64,000 bases of DNA, taken from Sulfuricaulis limicola (GTDB lineage Bacteria; Pseudomonadota; Gammaproteobacteria; Acidiferrobacterales; Sulfurifustaceae). The stretch lies in assembly GCF_002355735.1 (NCBI RefSeq), contig NZ_AP014879.1, positions 1,860,001-1,924,000 of the forward strand, in the 5' to 3' direction. Below the pieces are notes generated by a model, which was given only the letters and a program-made list of their open reading frames with translations, did no database searches and was not told the DNA's origin. Below are positions 24,646 to 34,342 of the stretch, piece after piece. Both the position numbers and the translations under genes were made by a program. Position 1 is the stretch's first letter. Each line of letters starts with the position of its first letter.

Positions 24646-24885
24646 ATGGGATTTGATCAAAAAGGATTTTTGGTATTTCGTGTGAAACAGGGCAATGCCG
24701 GTAAATGGAATGTCATGGAAGCAGGGATCGAAAAACCGCTGGCCTCATTCGATACCCAAAAGGATGCGATTGAATATGCGCACGATCTGGGCAGCACCAA
24801 AAACGGGTCGAAGCTGGAAATCTTCAACGAACGTGGCGTGCAAATAGCGGAAGTCGATACCACCAGTTCACCCCGCCGGGAATAA
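24646..24885 (+). CDS. DUF2188-like small protein
   Basis: 79 residues, soluble. FRVKQGNAGKWNVMEAG, SFDTQKDAIEYAHDLG and SKLEIFNERGVQIAEVDT match the pattern of DUF2188 proteins (a tryptophan, a TQ..A..A helix, then a beta-rich end). Function is unknown in the family. GAGGAAA lies before the ATG at 24646, which I prefer to the upstream TTG at 24631. Only 11 bp after the diguanylate cyclase gene, so co-transcribed. Confidence 0.7.
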   Translation: MGFDQKGFLVFRVKQGNAGKWNVMEAGIEKPLASFDTQKDAIEYAHDLGSTKNGSKLEIFNERGVQIAEVDTTSSPRRE

Positions 24886-25404
24886 TGACTGTGGTGGTCC
24901 CCACTGCCGGTTTATGCACTGCCGCCATGATGGATCAGTCTCCGCCCTGCCCTGCCGCCTTATTCACGCCTGAGCTATTCCGCTGAATCCTGAATTTTCA
25001 GAAAGGAACCAACGCCATCGGCGTGGGTCATCGGCATCTGTTTGCGCGATGCGGCGCACTGTCAAGCGCCATGCTTGATAAAGGATGTTTATGTGCGCTG
25101 TCATACGGAACTTGCCGCAGCACCAATGAGATAATGGATTTATCAAGGGGCGGCGGTTCAACTTCATTATCGGTAAACACGCAGGTTTGTGGTTAGAATA
25201 GGTGCGCTCCAGGATCAAAATCCTGGCACGGACCTGGTCTCCGCGAATATTGCGCATTATTTCCGCCAGTCACCGGCATTATCCAGTACAAGCCCGGGCT
25301 TCAGGCACCACTCTGAGAAATTTGTAAGCGCTTCTGCCTGACATCAAGCGGCGGTTCTTGCGCTCAAGAACGCCCATGTCGCCAACTTTCTGGAGACTTC
25401 CATC
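24886..25404. other. Intergenic region before the cyclic glucan synthase gene
   Basis: 519 bp with no supported gene. A 7-bp-stem hairpin (GTTCTTG, CGCT, CAAGAAC, 25354-25371) lies in the probable leader of the next gene. No copy of the palindromic operator was found here. Nothing else recognised. Confidence 0.5.
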
Positions 25405-28400
25405 TTGACGGCGAATAGCAAGTCTGTCTCCAGGAACTGGCTCTACTTAAGAGCTTCCTTCCGCAAAAATCACCTGGCGTCCCATTACGCCGGCGACGAA
25501 CCTCCGCTGCGATCGGAGTTGTTCAGCAGCGACCAGATGGACCAGCATGGCAAGGCCCTGGCAGGTTCGCACAAACTGGGCCTGGGACGCGCCCCGGACC
25601 GGCTCCTGACGCGGTTGGCGGAGAATGAAAACGTCCTGATCGGCGCCTGTCATGTGCTCACGGCGGCGGTCACGGCGAACCACCGGATTACGCCGGCCGG
25701 GGAATGGCTGCTCGATAACTTCTACCTGGTCGAAGAACAGATTCGCACGGCCAAGCGGCACCTGCCGAAGGGTTACAGCCGGGAACTCCCGCGTCTGGCG
25801 CACGGCCCTTCGGCCGGGCTCCCGCGCGTGTATGACATCGCGCTGGAGACGATCGCGCACGGCGATGGACGGGTGGATCCGGAAAACCTGCGCCGTTTCG
25901 TCGCGTCCTACCAGTCAGTCACCGCCCTCAAGCTGGGCGAATTGTGGGCCATCCCCATCATGCTGCGCCTGGCCTTGATCGAGAATCTCCGGCGCGTTGC
26001 CGCCCGCAGCGCCGCCGGCCGGATCGACCGGAACCTGGCCGGTTCCTGGGCCGACCAGATGCTGGCGATGGCCGACCAGGATCCGAAGAGCCTGGTTCTG
26101 GTGATCGCGGACATGGCGCGGTCGAACCCGCCGATGTCGACCCCGTTCGTTTCGGAATTTGCGCGCCGGCTGCAGGGACAGAGCCCGGCCCTGGCATTGC
26201 CGCTGACCTGGATTGAACAGCTGCTGTCCGAGTCCGGCCTGACGATCGAGCAGTTGGTGCAATCGGGAAACCAGCAACAGGCTGCCGACCAGGTCTCCAT
26301 CAGCAACAGCATCAGCAGCCTGCGGTTTCTGGGCACGATGGACTGGCGCGACTTCGTCGAGACACTGAGTGACGCCGATCAAAAACTGCGGGAGGATCCC
26401 GCGGCCATCTACGGCAGGATGGATTTTGCCACCCGTGATCGCTACCGCCACGTCGTGGAAAAGATCGCCAGGCAGAGTCGCCTGCCCGAAGCCGAGGTGG
26501 CGGAGCGGGCCATCCGGCTGGCGCGCGATGGCGCGGCCCGCCGGGGCGGCGATGATCGCACCGCGCATGTGGGTTTCTATCTGGTCGACAAGGGATTGCG
26601 CGAACTCGAACACGCGGCGCAGGCGCGCCTTTCCGCCGTCGAGGCGTTCACCCGGGCGGCCGGCCGGTTTCCGTTGTTCCTGTATCTGGGCGCGATCATG
26701 CTGATCACGCTGATTCTCACCCGGGATCTATTGATGCAGGCGCAGGCCGGCGGCGGGCCGGATTGGCTGCTGGCGTTGCTGGCGGTGCTGGTGCTGCTGT
26801 CCACCAGCCAGCTGGCGGTGGCACTGGTGAACTGGACGGCGACGTTGCTGGCATCGCCGCATCCACTGCCGCGCATGGATTTTTCCCGGGGGATCCCGCC
26901 GGAATCGCGCACACTGGTCGTGGTTCCGGCGATGCTCGGCGGCGAGCAGAACATCGAGGAGCTGGTCGAGGCGCTGGAAGTCCGGTTCCTGGCCAATCGG
27001 GACGAGCATCTGCGCTTCGGCCTGTTGACCGATTTTCCGGATGCGCGCGAGGAAACGCTGCCGAAGGACGAAATTCTGTTGCGACTGGCGGCAACGCGGA
27101 TCGGGGAACTGAATGAAAAGTATCGCGGTGCCAACGGCGACGCGTTCTTTCTGTTTCACCGTCCGCGCCGCTGGAACCCGCGCGACCGGATCTGGATGGG
27201 CTACGAGCGCAAGCGCGGGAAACTGGCGGATTTGAATGCGCTGCTGCGCGGTGGCGTCACCGACCGTTTTTCGTTCATCGCCGGCAACACCGGCGTTCTG
27301 GCGAACGTGAAATATGTCATTACCCTCGACACGGACACGCATCTCCCGCGCGATTCGGCGCGGCAGTTCGTGGGGACCCTGGCGCACCCGCTGAATCGCG
27401 CGCGCTACGACGAAGACAGGCAACGTGTCGTCGAGGGCTACGGCATCCTGCAACCGCGCATGGGCGTCAGCCTGCCCGGTACGCGGCGTTCGCGCTATGC
27501 CCGCCTGTACGGGGACGAGCCGGGCATCGACCCCTACACGCGCGCCGTCTCCGACGTCTACCAGGACCTGTTCGGTGAAGGCTCGTTCATTGGCAAGGGG
27601 ATCTACGACGTCGATGCGTTCGAGCAGTCGCTCAAGGACCGCTTTCCCGAGAACCGCATCCTCAGCCACGATCTTCTCGAAGGCTGTTACGCGCGCGCCG
27701 GGCTGGTGAGCGACGTGTTGTTGTACGAGGAATACCCGTCGCGCTACAGCGCGGACGTGAATCGCCGGCACCGCTGGATCCGCGGCGATTGGCAGCTTGC
27801 CGGCTGGCTGCTGCCGCGCGTTCCCGGCCCCGGTGCGCGCCGGCAGAAGAACCCGTTGTCATGGCTGTCGCAATGGAAGCTGTTCGACAACCTGCGGCGC
27901 AGTCTCGTGCCGGCGGCGTTGACGCTGCTGTTGCTGCTGGGCTGGACCGACCTGGCATCGGCCTGCTTCTGGACCCTGGCGGTGATCGGAATCATCCTCA
28001 TCCCGTCCCTGATGGCCGCCACGCTGGAATGTTTTCAGAAGCCGGTCGACGTGCTGCTGGGTCAGCATCTCGCCGCCGTTATGCGCGACGTCGGCAGGCG
28101 TCTCGCCCAGGCGGGCTTTACGCTCGCCTGCCTCCCCCATGAAGCCGTCTTCAGCCTGGATGCGATTGTGCGCACGGTTGGACGGATGCTGTTCACACGC
28201 AAGCGGCTTCTCGAATGGAATCCCTCGAGCGATGCGGATCGCAACAGCCACGCGAACCTCGCCGCCTCGTTCCGGTCGATGTGGGCCGCCCCGGCGATCG
28301 CCCTTGGCGCGACGCTGATCCTGGTGCTGTCGAGCCCGGCCGCGCTGGTCGTGGCGGGACCGATACTGATCTTGTGGCTGGTCTCGCCCGCCATCGCCTG

Positions 28401-31400
28401 GTGGATCAGCCGGCCGCGCGCCCACCGCGAAGCCAGGCTGACGGCCGACCAGACTTTTTTCCTGCGCAAGCTGGCGCGCAAGACCTGGGGATTCTTCGAG
28501 GCCTTCGTCGGCCCGGAAGATCATTGGCTGCCGCCGGATAACTACCAGGAGTATCGCGGCCCCGTGGTGGCGCACCGCACCTCACCGACCAACATGGGGC
28601 TGGCGCTGCTCGCCAATCTGTCCGCGTACGACTTCGGTTACATTCCCGCCGGACAACTCATCGAGCGCACGACAAGCACGCTGCACACGATGCAGTCCCT
28701 GGAATGTTACCGCGGCCACTTCTACAACTGGTACGACACGCTGTCACTGAAACCGCTTCACCCCGCCTACGTTTCGACGGTGGACAGCGGGAACCTCGCG
28801 GGTCATCTGCTGACCTTGCGCCCGGGTCTGTTGTCACTGCCCGATCGCCCGATCCTCGAGGCGCACTGGCTTGACGGGCTGCGCGACACGCTGGGGGTCC
28901 TGGTGGAGGCTGTGGGAGGCGATACGCCGGCGGTACTCGTCTCATTTCAGAAAGACCTGGAATCCGCCTGCGATTACCGGCCAGGCACGCTCGCGGCGAC
29001 GCGTCTCGCCCTTGACCGGCTGACAACACGCGCGACGGAGTATGCCGGCAACTTCGACGCCGGTTCCGTGACCGACGCGAGCGGGTGGGCGCGAATGCTG
29101 GCGCGGCAATGTCAGAGCATGCTCGATGAACTGACGTTTCTCGCCCCGTGGACGTTGCTGCCGGCGGCGCCGGACGGACTTGATGAAATTTCCGGCCTCG
29201 GCGAAATACCCACGCTGCGCGAAGTGGCCGGACTCGCCGGAACACTGCCAGCGGCCATCGCGCAACGTCCGGGCGACGCGCTGACACCCGAACAACGCGG
29301 ATGGCTGAATGAATCGCAGCCGCTCATTCTCGAAGCCAGCCGCCGCGCCCGGGAACGGATCGCGGCGGTCGAACGTCTGGCGTCGCAGTCCGCGGAACTC
29401 GCGCACATGGAGTACGACTTCCTGTACGACAAGGCATCGCGTCTGCTGGCGATCGGCTACAACGTGGATCAGCGGCGGCGCGACGCGAGCTACTACGATC
29501 TACTGGCCTCCGAGGCAAGATTGATCAAATTTGTCGCGATCGCCCAGGGGCAGGTGCCGCAGGAGAGCTGGTTTGCCCTCGGGCGCCTGCTCACGTCCGC
29601 CGGTGGCGAGCCGATTCTCCTGTCGTGGAGCGGATCGATGTTCGAGTACCTCATGCCGCTCCTGGTCATGCCCACCTACGAGAACACCCTGCTCGATCAG
29701 ACCTGTCAGGCGGCGGTGCAGCGACAGATCGAGTACGGGGGGTTGCGCGGCGTGCCGTGGGGCATGTCGGAATCCGGCTACAACACGGTCGACGTTCATC
29801 TCAACTACCAGTACCGTGCATTCGGCGTGCCCGGCCTGGGGCTCAAGCGCGGACTGGCGGAGGATCTGGTCGTGGCCCCCTATGCCTCGGCGCTGGCATT
29901 GATGGTGGCGCCGGAAGCGGCGTGTCTGAACCTGCAACGGCTGGCCCATGCGGGACTGCTCGGAAAATTCGGTTTCTATGAGGCCATCGATTACACCCCA
30001 TCACGGCAACGACGCGGTGAGCCGAGCACGGTGGTCCGCTCCTTCATGACCCATCACCAGGGGATGAGCCTGCTGTCCCTGGCCTATCTGCTGCTTGACC
30101 GTCCGATGCAGAAACGCTTTGTGTCGGACCCGTTGTTGCAGGCGACCCTGTTGTTGCTCCAGGAGCGGATTCCCAGGGACACGGCGTTCTTTCCGCACAC
30201 GGCCCAGCTGTCTGACATTCGTCCCACTTCCGGCGCCCCGGAGACACCGATTCGCGTTTTCGCCAGCCCCGACACACCGACACCGCAGGTACAGTTGCTT
30301 TCGAACGGCAGATATCACGTGATGGTCACGAACGCGGGAGGCGGCTACAGTCAGTGGAAGAATCTCGCCGTGACCCGCTGGCGCGAAGACGCCACCCGCG
30401 ATAACTGGGGCATCTTCTGTTACCTGCGCGATGCAGCGAGCGGCGAATTCTGGTCTACCGCGTACCAACCGACGCTCAAACGACCGGACAGATACGCCGC
30501 CATTTTATCGGAAGGACGAGTGGAATTTCGTCGTCGCGACCACGACATCGATACCCACACCGAGATCGTGGTTTCGCCGGAAGACGATATCGAGCTGCGC
30601 CGGGTCCATATCACCAACCGATCCCGAAAGCGCAGAACGATTGACGTGACGAGTTACGTGGAAGTAGTCCTCGCGCCCGCGGCCGCGGAAGCGCTGCATC
30701 CGGCGTTCAGCAATCTCTTTGTTCAGACCGAGATCCTCGAATCGCGACGGACGATCCTGTGCACGCGCCGGCCGCGCTCGCGCGAGGAAGCGACGCCATG
30801 GATGTTTCATCTGATGGCCGTGCACGGAGCGGACAGTGGAGATATCTCCTGCGAAACGGACCGCTTGCAGTTCATCGGACGCGGCAATACGGTCGCCGAT
30901 CCCCAGGCCATGAATGGCACGGACGCGCTTTCGGGTACCCAGGGTTCGGTGCTCGATCCGATTGCCGCCATCCGCCATCGCATCACGCTCGATCCGGACG
31001 AAGCGGCAACGATCGATATCGTTTCCGGCATCGGCGAAACCCGCGACGCCGCCCTGGGCCTGATCGACAAATACCAGGATCAACGCATCGCGGATCGCGT
31101 CCTGGAGCTGGCATGGACCCACGCCCAGGTGGTGCTGCGGCAGATCAATGCCACCGAGGCCGACGCGCAGCTCTATGGGCAACTTGCCAGCTCCATCATC
31201 TACGCGAACTCCTCGTTGCGCGCCGACGCCGCCGTCATCGCCAAAAACCGCCGCGGCCAATCCGGCCTGTGGGGTTATGCCATTTCCGGTGACTTGCCGA
31301 TCGTGCTGCTGCAGATCGGCAACCCGGCCCATATCGATCTGGTGCGCCAACTGGTCCAGGCCCACGCGTACTGGCGCCTGAAGGGACTGGCCGTCGACCT

Positions 31401-34176
31401 GATGATCTGGAATGAAGACCGCGGCGGTTATCGGCAGCTGCTCCAGGAACAGATCATGGGGCTGATCGCCGCGGGTGTCGAAGCCCACGTGATCGACCGG
31501 CAAGGCGGCATCTTCGTGCGGCCGGCGGAACAGATATCGCACGAAGACCGCATACTGCTGCAATCGGTGGCACGCGCCATCATCACCGACGGCGGTGGAA
31601 CGCTGATGGACCAGATCAATCGTCGCGGGCCGGCGGAAGTGCGCATTCCGCGCCTCACGCCGACCCGCCCCCGGCGCGCCGAACTCCCGGCCGCCACCGG
31701 CTTGCCGCGCCGCGATCTGATCCTCTTCAATGGGCTGGGAGGATTCACCCGTGACGGGCACGAATACGTCATCGTGACCGCGCCGGGCCAGGTGACGCCG
31801 GCACCGTGGGTAAACGTGCTGGCGAATCCGCACTTTGGCAGCGTCATCTCGGAGAACGGCCTGGCCTATACCTGGAGCGAGAACGCCCACGAGTTCCGCC
31901 TCACGCCCTGGTACAACGACCCGGTGAGCGATGCCAGCGGAGAAACGTTTTACCTGCGCGACGAAGACAGCGGCCATTTCTGGTCGCCCACGCCGTTGCC
32001 CCGTCGGGGAGCCGGTTATTACGTCAGCCGGCACGGCTTCGGCTACAGCGTCTTCGAGCACGTGGAGGGCGGCATTCGCTCGGAACTCACGGTTTACGTG
32101 GACGTGGACGCCGCGATCAAGTTCTCGGTGCTGAAAGTGCGCAACGAGTCGGGCCAGCCGCGCAGGCTCTCCGCCACCGGTTACGTGGAGTGGGTGCTGG
32201 GTGACTTGCGGCCGAAATCGGCCATGCACGTGACCACCGATATCGACCCGCGCAGCGGCGCACTGTTTGCGCGCAACCCGTACAACACGGAATTCACCGG
32301 CCTGGTGGCGTTCTTCGATGTGGACGAGACAACCCGGAGCGTCAGCGGCGACCGCGCTGAATTCATCGGGCGCAACGGCACGCTCGGGAATCCGGCGGCG
32401 ATGGCGCGTGCGCGCCTTTCCGGCAAGGTGGGGGCGGCCCTCGATCCGTGCGCCGCCATCCAGGTCGGCTTCGAGCTGGCCGACGGGCAAGAGCGCGAGA
32501 TCATCTTCCGGCTCGGCCTGGCAGGAAGACGCGGGACGGATGATGCCAGCAAGCTGGTGCATCGCTTCCGCGGATCAACCGCCGCGCGCGGCGCGCTCGC
32601 CGCGGTGCACCAGTACTGGAATCGCACGCTCGGCGCGGTGCAGGTGGAAACGCCCGACCCGGCGCTCAACGTGCTGACCAACGGCTGGCTGGTGTACCAG
32701 ACGCTGGCATGTCGTCTGTGGGCGCGCAGCGGCTACTATCAATCGGGGGGCGCCTTCGGCTTTCGCGATCAATTGCAGGATACGATGGCGCTGGTGCACA
32801 CGGAGCCGCAGCGGTTGCGCGCGCAACTGCTGCTGTGCGCCAGCCGGCAGTTCCTGGAGGGCGACGTCCAGCATTGGTGGCACCCGCCGGCGGGCCGTGG
32901 CGTACGTACACATTGTTCGGATGATTACCTGTGGCTGCCCCTGGCGACGTGCCGCTATGTGCTGACCACCGGCGACACCGGGGTGCTGAGTGAATCCGTT
33001 CACTTCCTCGAAGGCCGCCCGGTCAATCCCGAGGATGACTCTTATTATGATCTTCCCGGCCGGTCCGGCGAGACGGCCAGCCTGTACCAGCACTGTGTGC
33101 GCGCCATTCAGCGGGGACTCCAGTTTGGCGGGCATGGCCTGCCGCTCATGGGCACCGGTGACTGGAACGACGGCATGAATCTGGTGGGCCATCGCGGCCA
33201 AGGCGAAAGCGTCTGGCTGGGATTCTTCCTGCACAGCGTGCTCACCCAGTTCACGGCGGTGGCGCGCCTGCAGGATGATCCGGACTTCGCCGAACATTGC
33301 GAAGCGGCGGCGCTGCAGCTACGCCGGAATATCGGACAGCATGGCTGGGATGGCGCGTGGTACCGCCGCGCCTACTTCGACGACGGCACGCCGCTGGGAT
33401 CGGCCGCCAACCCCGAGTGCCAGGTTGATTCGATTTCGCAGAGCTGGTCGGTGTTGTCCGGGGCGGGCGATGCCGGGCGCGCGCGCCTGGCCATGGAGGC
33501 GGTGGATCAGCGCCTGGTGCGCCGCGATTCAGCGCTGATTCAGCTTCTGGACCCGCCATTCGACAAATCGGCGTTGAATCCCGGCTATATAAAAGGATAC
33601 GTCCCGGGCGTGCGCGAGAATGGCGGGCAATACACGCATGCGGCCATCTGGGCGGCCATGGCGTTCGCGGCCCTGGGCGACAACCGGCGCGCGTGGGAAT
33701 TGCTGGCCATGATCAACCCGGTGAATCATGCCAGCTCGCCCGCGGGGGTGGCAACCTACAAGGTCGAACCGTATGTCATCGCGGCCGATGTCTATGCGGT
33801 GACGCCCCACACCGGCCGCGGGGGCTGGACCTGGTACACCGGCTCGGCCGGATGGATGTACCGGCTGATCGTGGAATCGCTCCTCGGCTTGAGACTGGAA
33901 GTGGACAAATTGTATTTCGCGCCATGCCTCCCGGCGGAATGGAAGGACTTCACACTGCACTACCGGTATCGGGAGACGATCTACCATATCATCGTCTCGC
34001 AAACGCGCGCCGATGAGGATGCAAAGATCAGCGAGACACGTTTAACGGTGGACGGCGTCGAACGCCACGACAAGGCCATTCCGCTGGTTGACGATCGCCA
34101 GGATCACGCGGTCGAAGTGAAAATATTGGCACTGTCCCCGGCTCACGAACGGCCAAGGATGGAAACGCTGGCATGA
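25405..34176 (+). CDS. ndvB: Cyclic beta-1,2-glucan synthase (NdvB/ChvB family)
   Basis: 2923 residues, the size of rhizobial NdvB/ChvB. It makes cyclic beta-1,2-glucan from UDP-glucose at the inner membrane. The N-terminal part is soluble, with hydrophobic segments near 425-480, 830-870 and 970-1010. The GT84 domain shows ITLDTDTHLPRD (near 640), SHDLLEGCYARAG (near 752) and RHRWIRGDWQLAGW (near 788). A glycoamylase-like domain contains SESGYNTVDVHLNYQYRAFG (near 1455). The C-terminal half is GH94-like, with GTGDWNDGMNLVG near 2587 carrying the catalytic Asp, and probably sets ring size. The start is a TTG with GGAGA 8 bp upstream; no ATG lies earlier in frame. A lone gene with its own upstream region. 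Confidence 0.94.
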   Translation: MTANSKSVSRNWLYLRASFRKNHLASHYAGDEPPLRSELFSSDQMDQHGKALAGSHKLGLGRAPDRLLTRLAENENVLIGACHVLTAAVTANHRITPAGEWLLDNFYLVEEQIRTAKRHLPKGYSRELPRLAHGPSAGLPRVYDIALETIAHGDGRVDPENLRRFVASYQSVTALKLGELWAIPIMLRLALIENLRRVAARSAAGRIDRNLAGSWADQMLAMADQDPKSLVLVIADMARSNPPMSTPFVSEFARRLQGQSPALALPLTWIEQLLSESGLTIEQLVQSGNQQQAADQVSISNSISSLRFLGTMDWRDFVETLSDADQKLREDPAAIYGRMDFATRDRYRHVVEKIARQSRLPEAEVAERAIRLARDGAARRGGDDRTAHVGFYLVDKGLRELEHAAQARLSAVEAFTRAAGRFPLFLYLGAIMLITLILTRDLLMQAQAGGGPDWLLALLAVLVLLSTSQLAVALVNWTATLLASPHPLPRMDFSRGIPPESRTLVVVPAMLGGEQNIEELVEALEVRFLANRDEHLRFGLLTDFPDAREETLPKDEILLRLAATRIGELNEKYRGANGDAFFLFHRPRRWNPRDRIWMGYERKRGKLADLNALLRGGVTDRFSFIAGNTGVLANVKYVITLDTDTHLPRDSARQFVGTLAHPLNRARYDEDRQRVVEGYGILQPRMGVSLPGTRRSRYARLYGDEPGIDPYTRAVSDVYQDLFGEGSFIGKGIYDVDAFEQSLKDRFPENRILSHDLLEGCYARAGLVSDVLLYEEYPSRYSADVNRRHRWIRGDWQLAGWLLPRVPGPGARRQKNPLSWLSQWKLFDNLRRSLVPAALTLLLLLGWTDLASACFWTLAVIGIILIPSLMAATLECFQKPVDVLLGQHLAAVMRDVGRRLAQAGFTLACLPHEAVFSLDAIVRTVGRMLFTRKRLLEWNPSSDADRNSHANLAASFRSMWAAPAIALGATLILVLSSPAALVVAGPILILWLVSPAIAWWISRPRAHREARLTADQTFFLRKLARKTWGFFEAFVGPEDHWLPPDNYQEYRGPVVAHRTSPTNMGLALLANLSAYDFGYIPAGQLIERTTSTLHTMQSLECYRGHFYNWYDTLSLKPLHPAYVSTVDSGNLAGHLLTLRPGLLSLPDRPILEAHWLDGLRDTLGVLVEAVGGDTPAVLVSFQKDLESACDYRPGTLAATRLALDRLTTRATEYAGNFDAGSVTDASGWARMLARQCQSMLDELTFLAPWTLLPAAPDGLDEISGLGEIPTLREVAGLAGTLPAAIAQRPGDALTPEQRGWLNESQPLILEASRRARERIAAVERLASQSAELAHMEYDFLYDKASRLLAIGYNVDQRRRDASYYDLLASEARLIKFVAIAQGQVPQESWFALGRLLTSAGGEPILLSWSGSMFEYLMPLLVMPTYENTLLDQTCQAAVQRQIEYGGLRGVPWGMSESGYNTVDVHLNYQYRAFGVPGLGLKRGLAEDLVVAPYASALALMVAPEAACLNLQRLAHAGLLGKFGFYEAIDYTPSRQRRGEPSTVVRSFMTHHQGMSLLSLAYLLLDRPMQKRFVSDPLLQATLLLLQERIPRDTAFFPHTAQLSDIRPTSGAPETPIRVFASPDTPTPQVQLLSNGRYHVMVTNAGGGYSQWKNLAVTRWREDATRDNWGIFCYLRDAASGEFWSTAYQPTLKRPDRYAAILSEGRVEFRRRDHDIDTHTEIVVSPEDDIELRRVHITNRSRKRRTIDVTSYVEVVLAPAAAEALHPAFSNLFVQTEILESRRTILCTRRPRSREEATPWMFHLMAVHGADSGDISCETDRLQFIGRGNTVADPQAMNGTDALSGTQGSVLDPIAAIRHRITLDPDEAATIDIVSGIGETRDAALGLIDKYQDQRIADRVLELAWTHAQVVLRQINATEADAQLYGQLASSIIYANSSLRADAAVIAKNRRGQSGLWGYAISGDLPIVLLQIGNPAHIDLVRQLVQAHAYWRLKGLAVDLMIWNEDRGGYRQLLQEQIMGLIAAGVEAHVIDRQGGIFVRPAEQISHEDRILLQSVARAIITDGGGTLMDQINRRGPAEVRIPRLTPTRPRRAELPAATGLPRRDLILFNGLGGFTRDGHEYVIVTAPGQVTPAPWVNVLANPHFGSVISENGLAYTWSENAHEFRLTPWYNDPVSDASGETFYLRDEDSGHFWSPTPLPRRGAGYYVSRHGFGYSVFEHVEGGIRSELTVYVDVDAAIKFSVLKVRNESGQPRRLSATGYVEWVLGDLRPKSAMHVTTDIDPRSGALFARNPYNTEFTGLVAFFDVDETTRSVSGDRAEFIGRNGTLGNPAAMARARLSGKVGAALDPCAAIQVGFELADGQEREIIFRLGLAGRRGTDDASKLVHRFRGSTAARGALAAVHQYWNRTLGAVQVETPDPALNVLTNGWLVYQTLACRLWARSGYYQSGGAFGFRDQLQDTMALVHTEPQRLRAQLLLCASRQFLEGDVQHWWHPPAGRGVRTHCSDDYLWLPLATCRYVLTTGDTGVLSESVHFLEGRPVNPEDDSYYDLPGRSGETASLYQHCVRAIQRGLQFGGHGLPLMGTGDWNDGMNLVGHRGQGESVWLGFFLHSVLTQFTAVARLQDDPDFAEHCEAAALQLRRNIGQHGWDGAWYRRAYFDDGTPLGSAANPECQVDSISQSWSVLSGAGDAGRARLAMEAVDQRLVRRDSALIQLLDPPFDKSALNPGYIKGYVPGVRENGGQYTHAAIWAAMAFAALGDNRRAWELLAMINPVNHASSPAGVATYKVEPYVIAADVYAVTPHTGRGGWTWYTGSAGWMYRLIVESLLGLRLEVDKLYFAPCLPAEWKDFTLHYRYRETIYHIIVSQTRADEDAKISETRLTVDGVERHDKAIPLVDDRQDHAVEVKILALSPAHERPRMETLA

Positions 34177-34267
34177 CGTCAAGCACCGCTGCGTCGTTTC
34201 GCCGCTCGCCGGAATGCATGCCTCGGCCTGGCAAGAACACGGCGGCATACTTTCGCTGTAGAAAAAA

Positions 34268-34281
34268 TTGACCCAAATCAA
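34268..34281 (+). promoter_or_regulatory. FNR-like box upstream of crp paralogue 2
   Basis: TTGACCCAAATCAA matches the FNR/ANR box TTGATnnnnATCAA at 9 of 10 defined positions. Its centre is 68 bp before the ATG. A GATATT hexamer about 30 bp downstream could be the -10 of a promoter activated from -41.5. Suggests oxygen control of this regulator. Confidence 0.5.
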
Positions 34282-34342
34282 TGTCACGCCTGTGAATCAG
34301 GTGGATATTTAATATTCGCCCGATTCCTCCCGGAGGCGGTGC

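Noticed and set aside
12771-24885. A KaiA gene
   Set aside because: All real frames in the island were read; none resembles KaiA. The unknown 140-residue protein is too short and has no matching segment.
24964-25257. A 97-codon minus-strand frame in the gap before the glucan synthase gene
   Set aside because: No ribosome site, no known motif and unusual composition; not enough support for a gene.
30505-32562. A 685-codon antisense frame inside the cyclic glucan synthase gene
   Set aside because: Fully covered by the recognisable GH94-type coding sequence on the plus strand; low-complexity, domain-free product.
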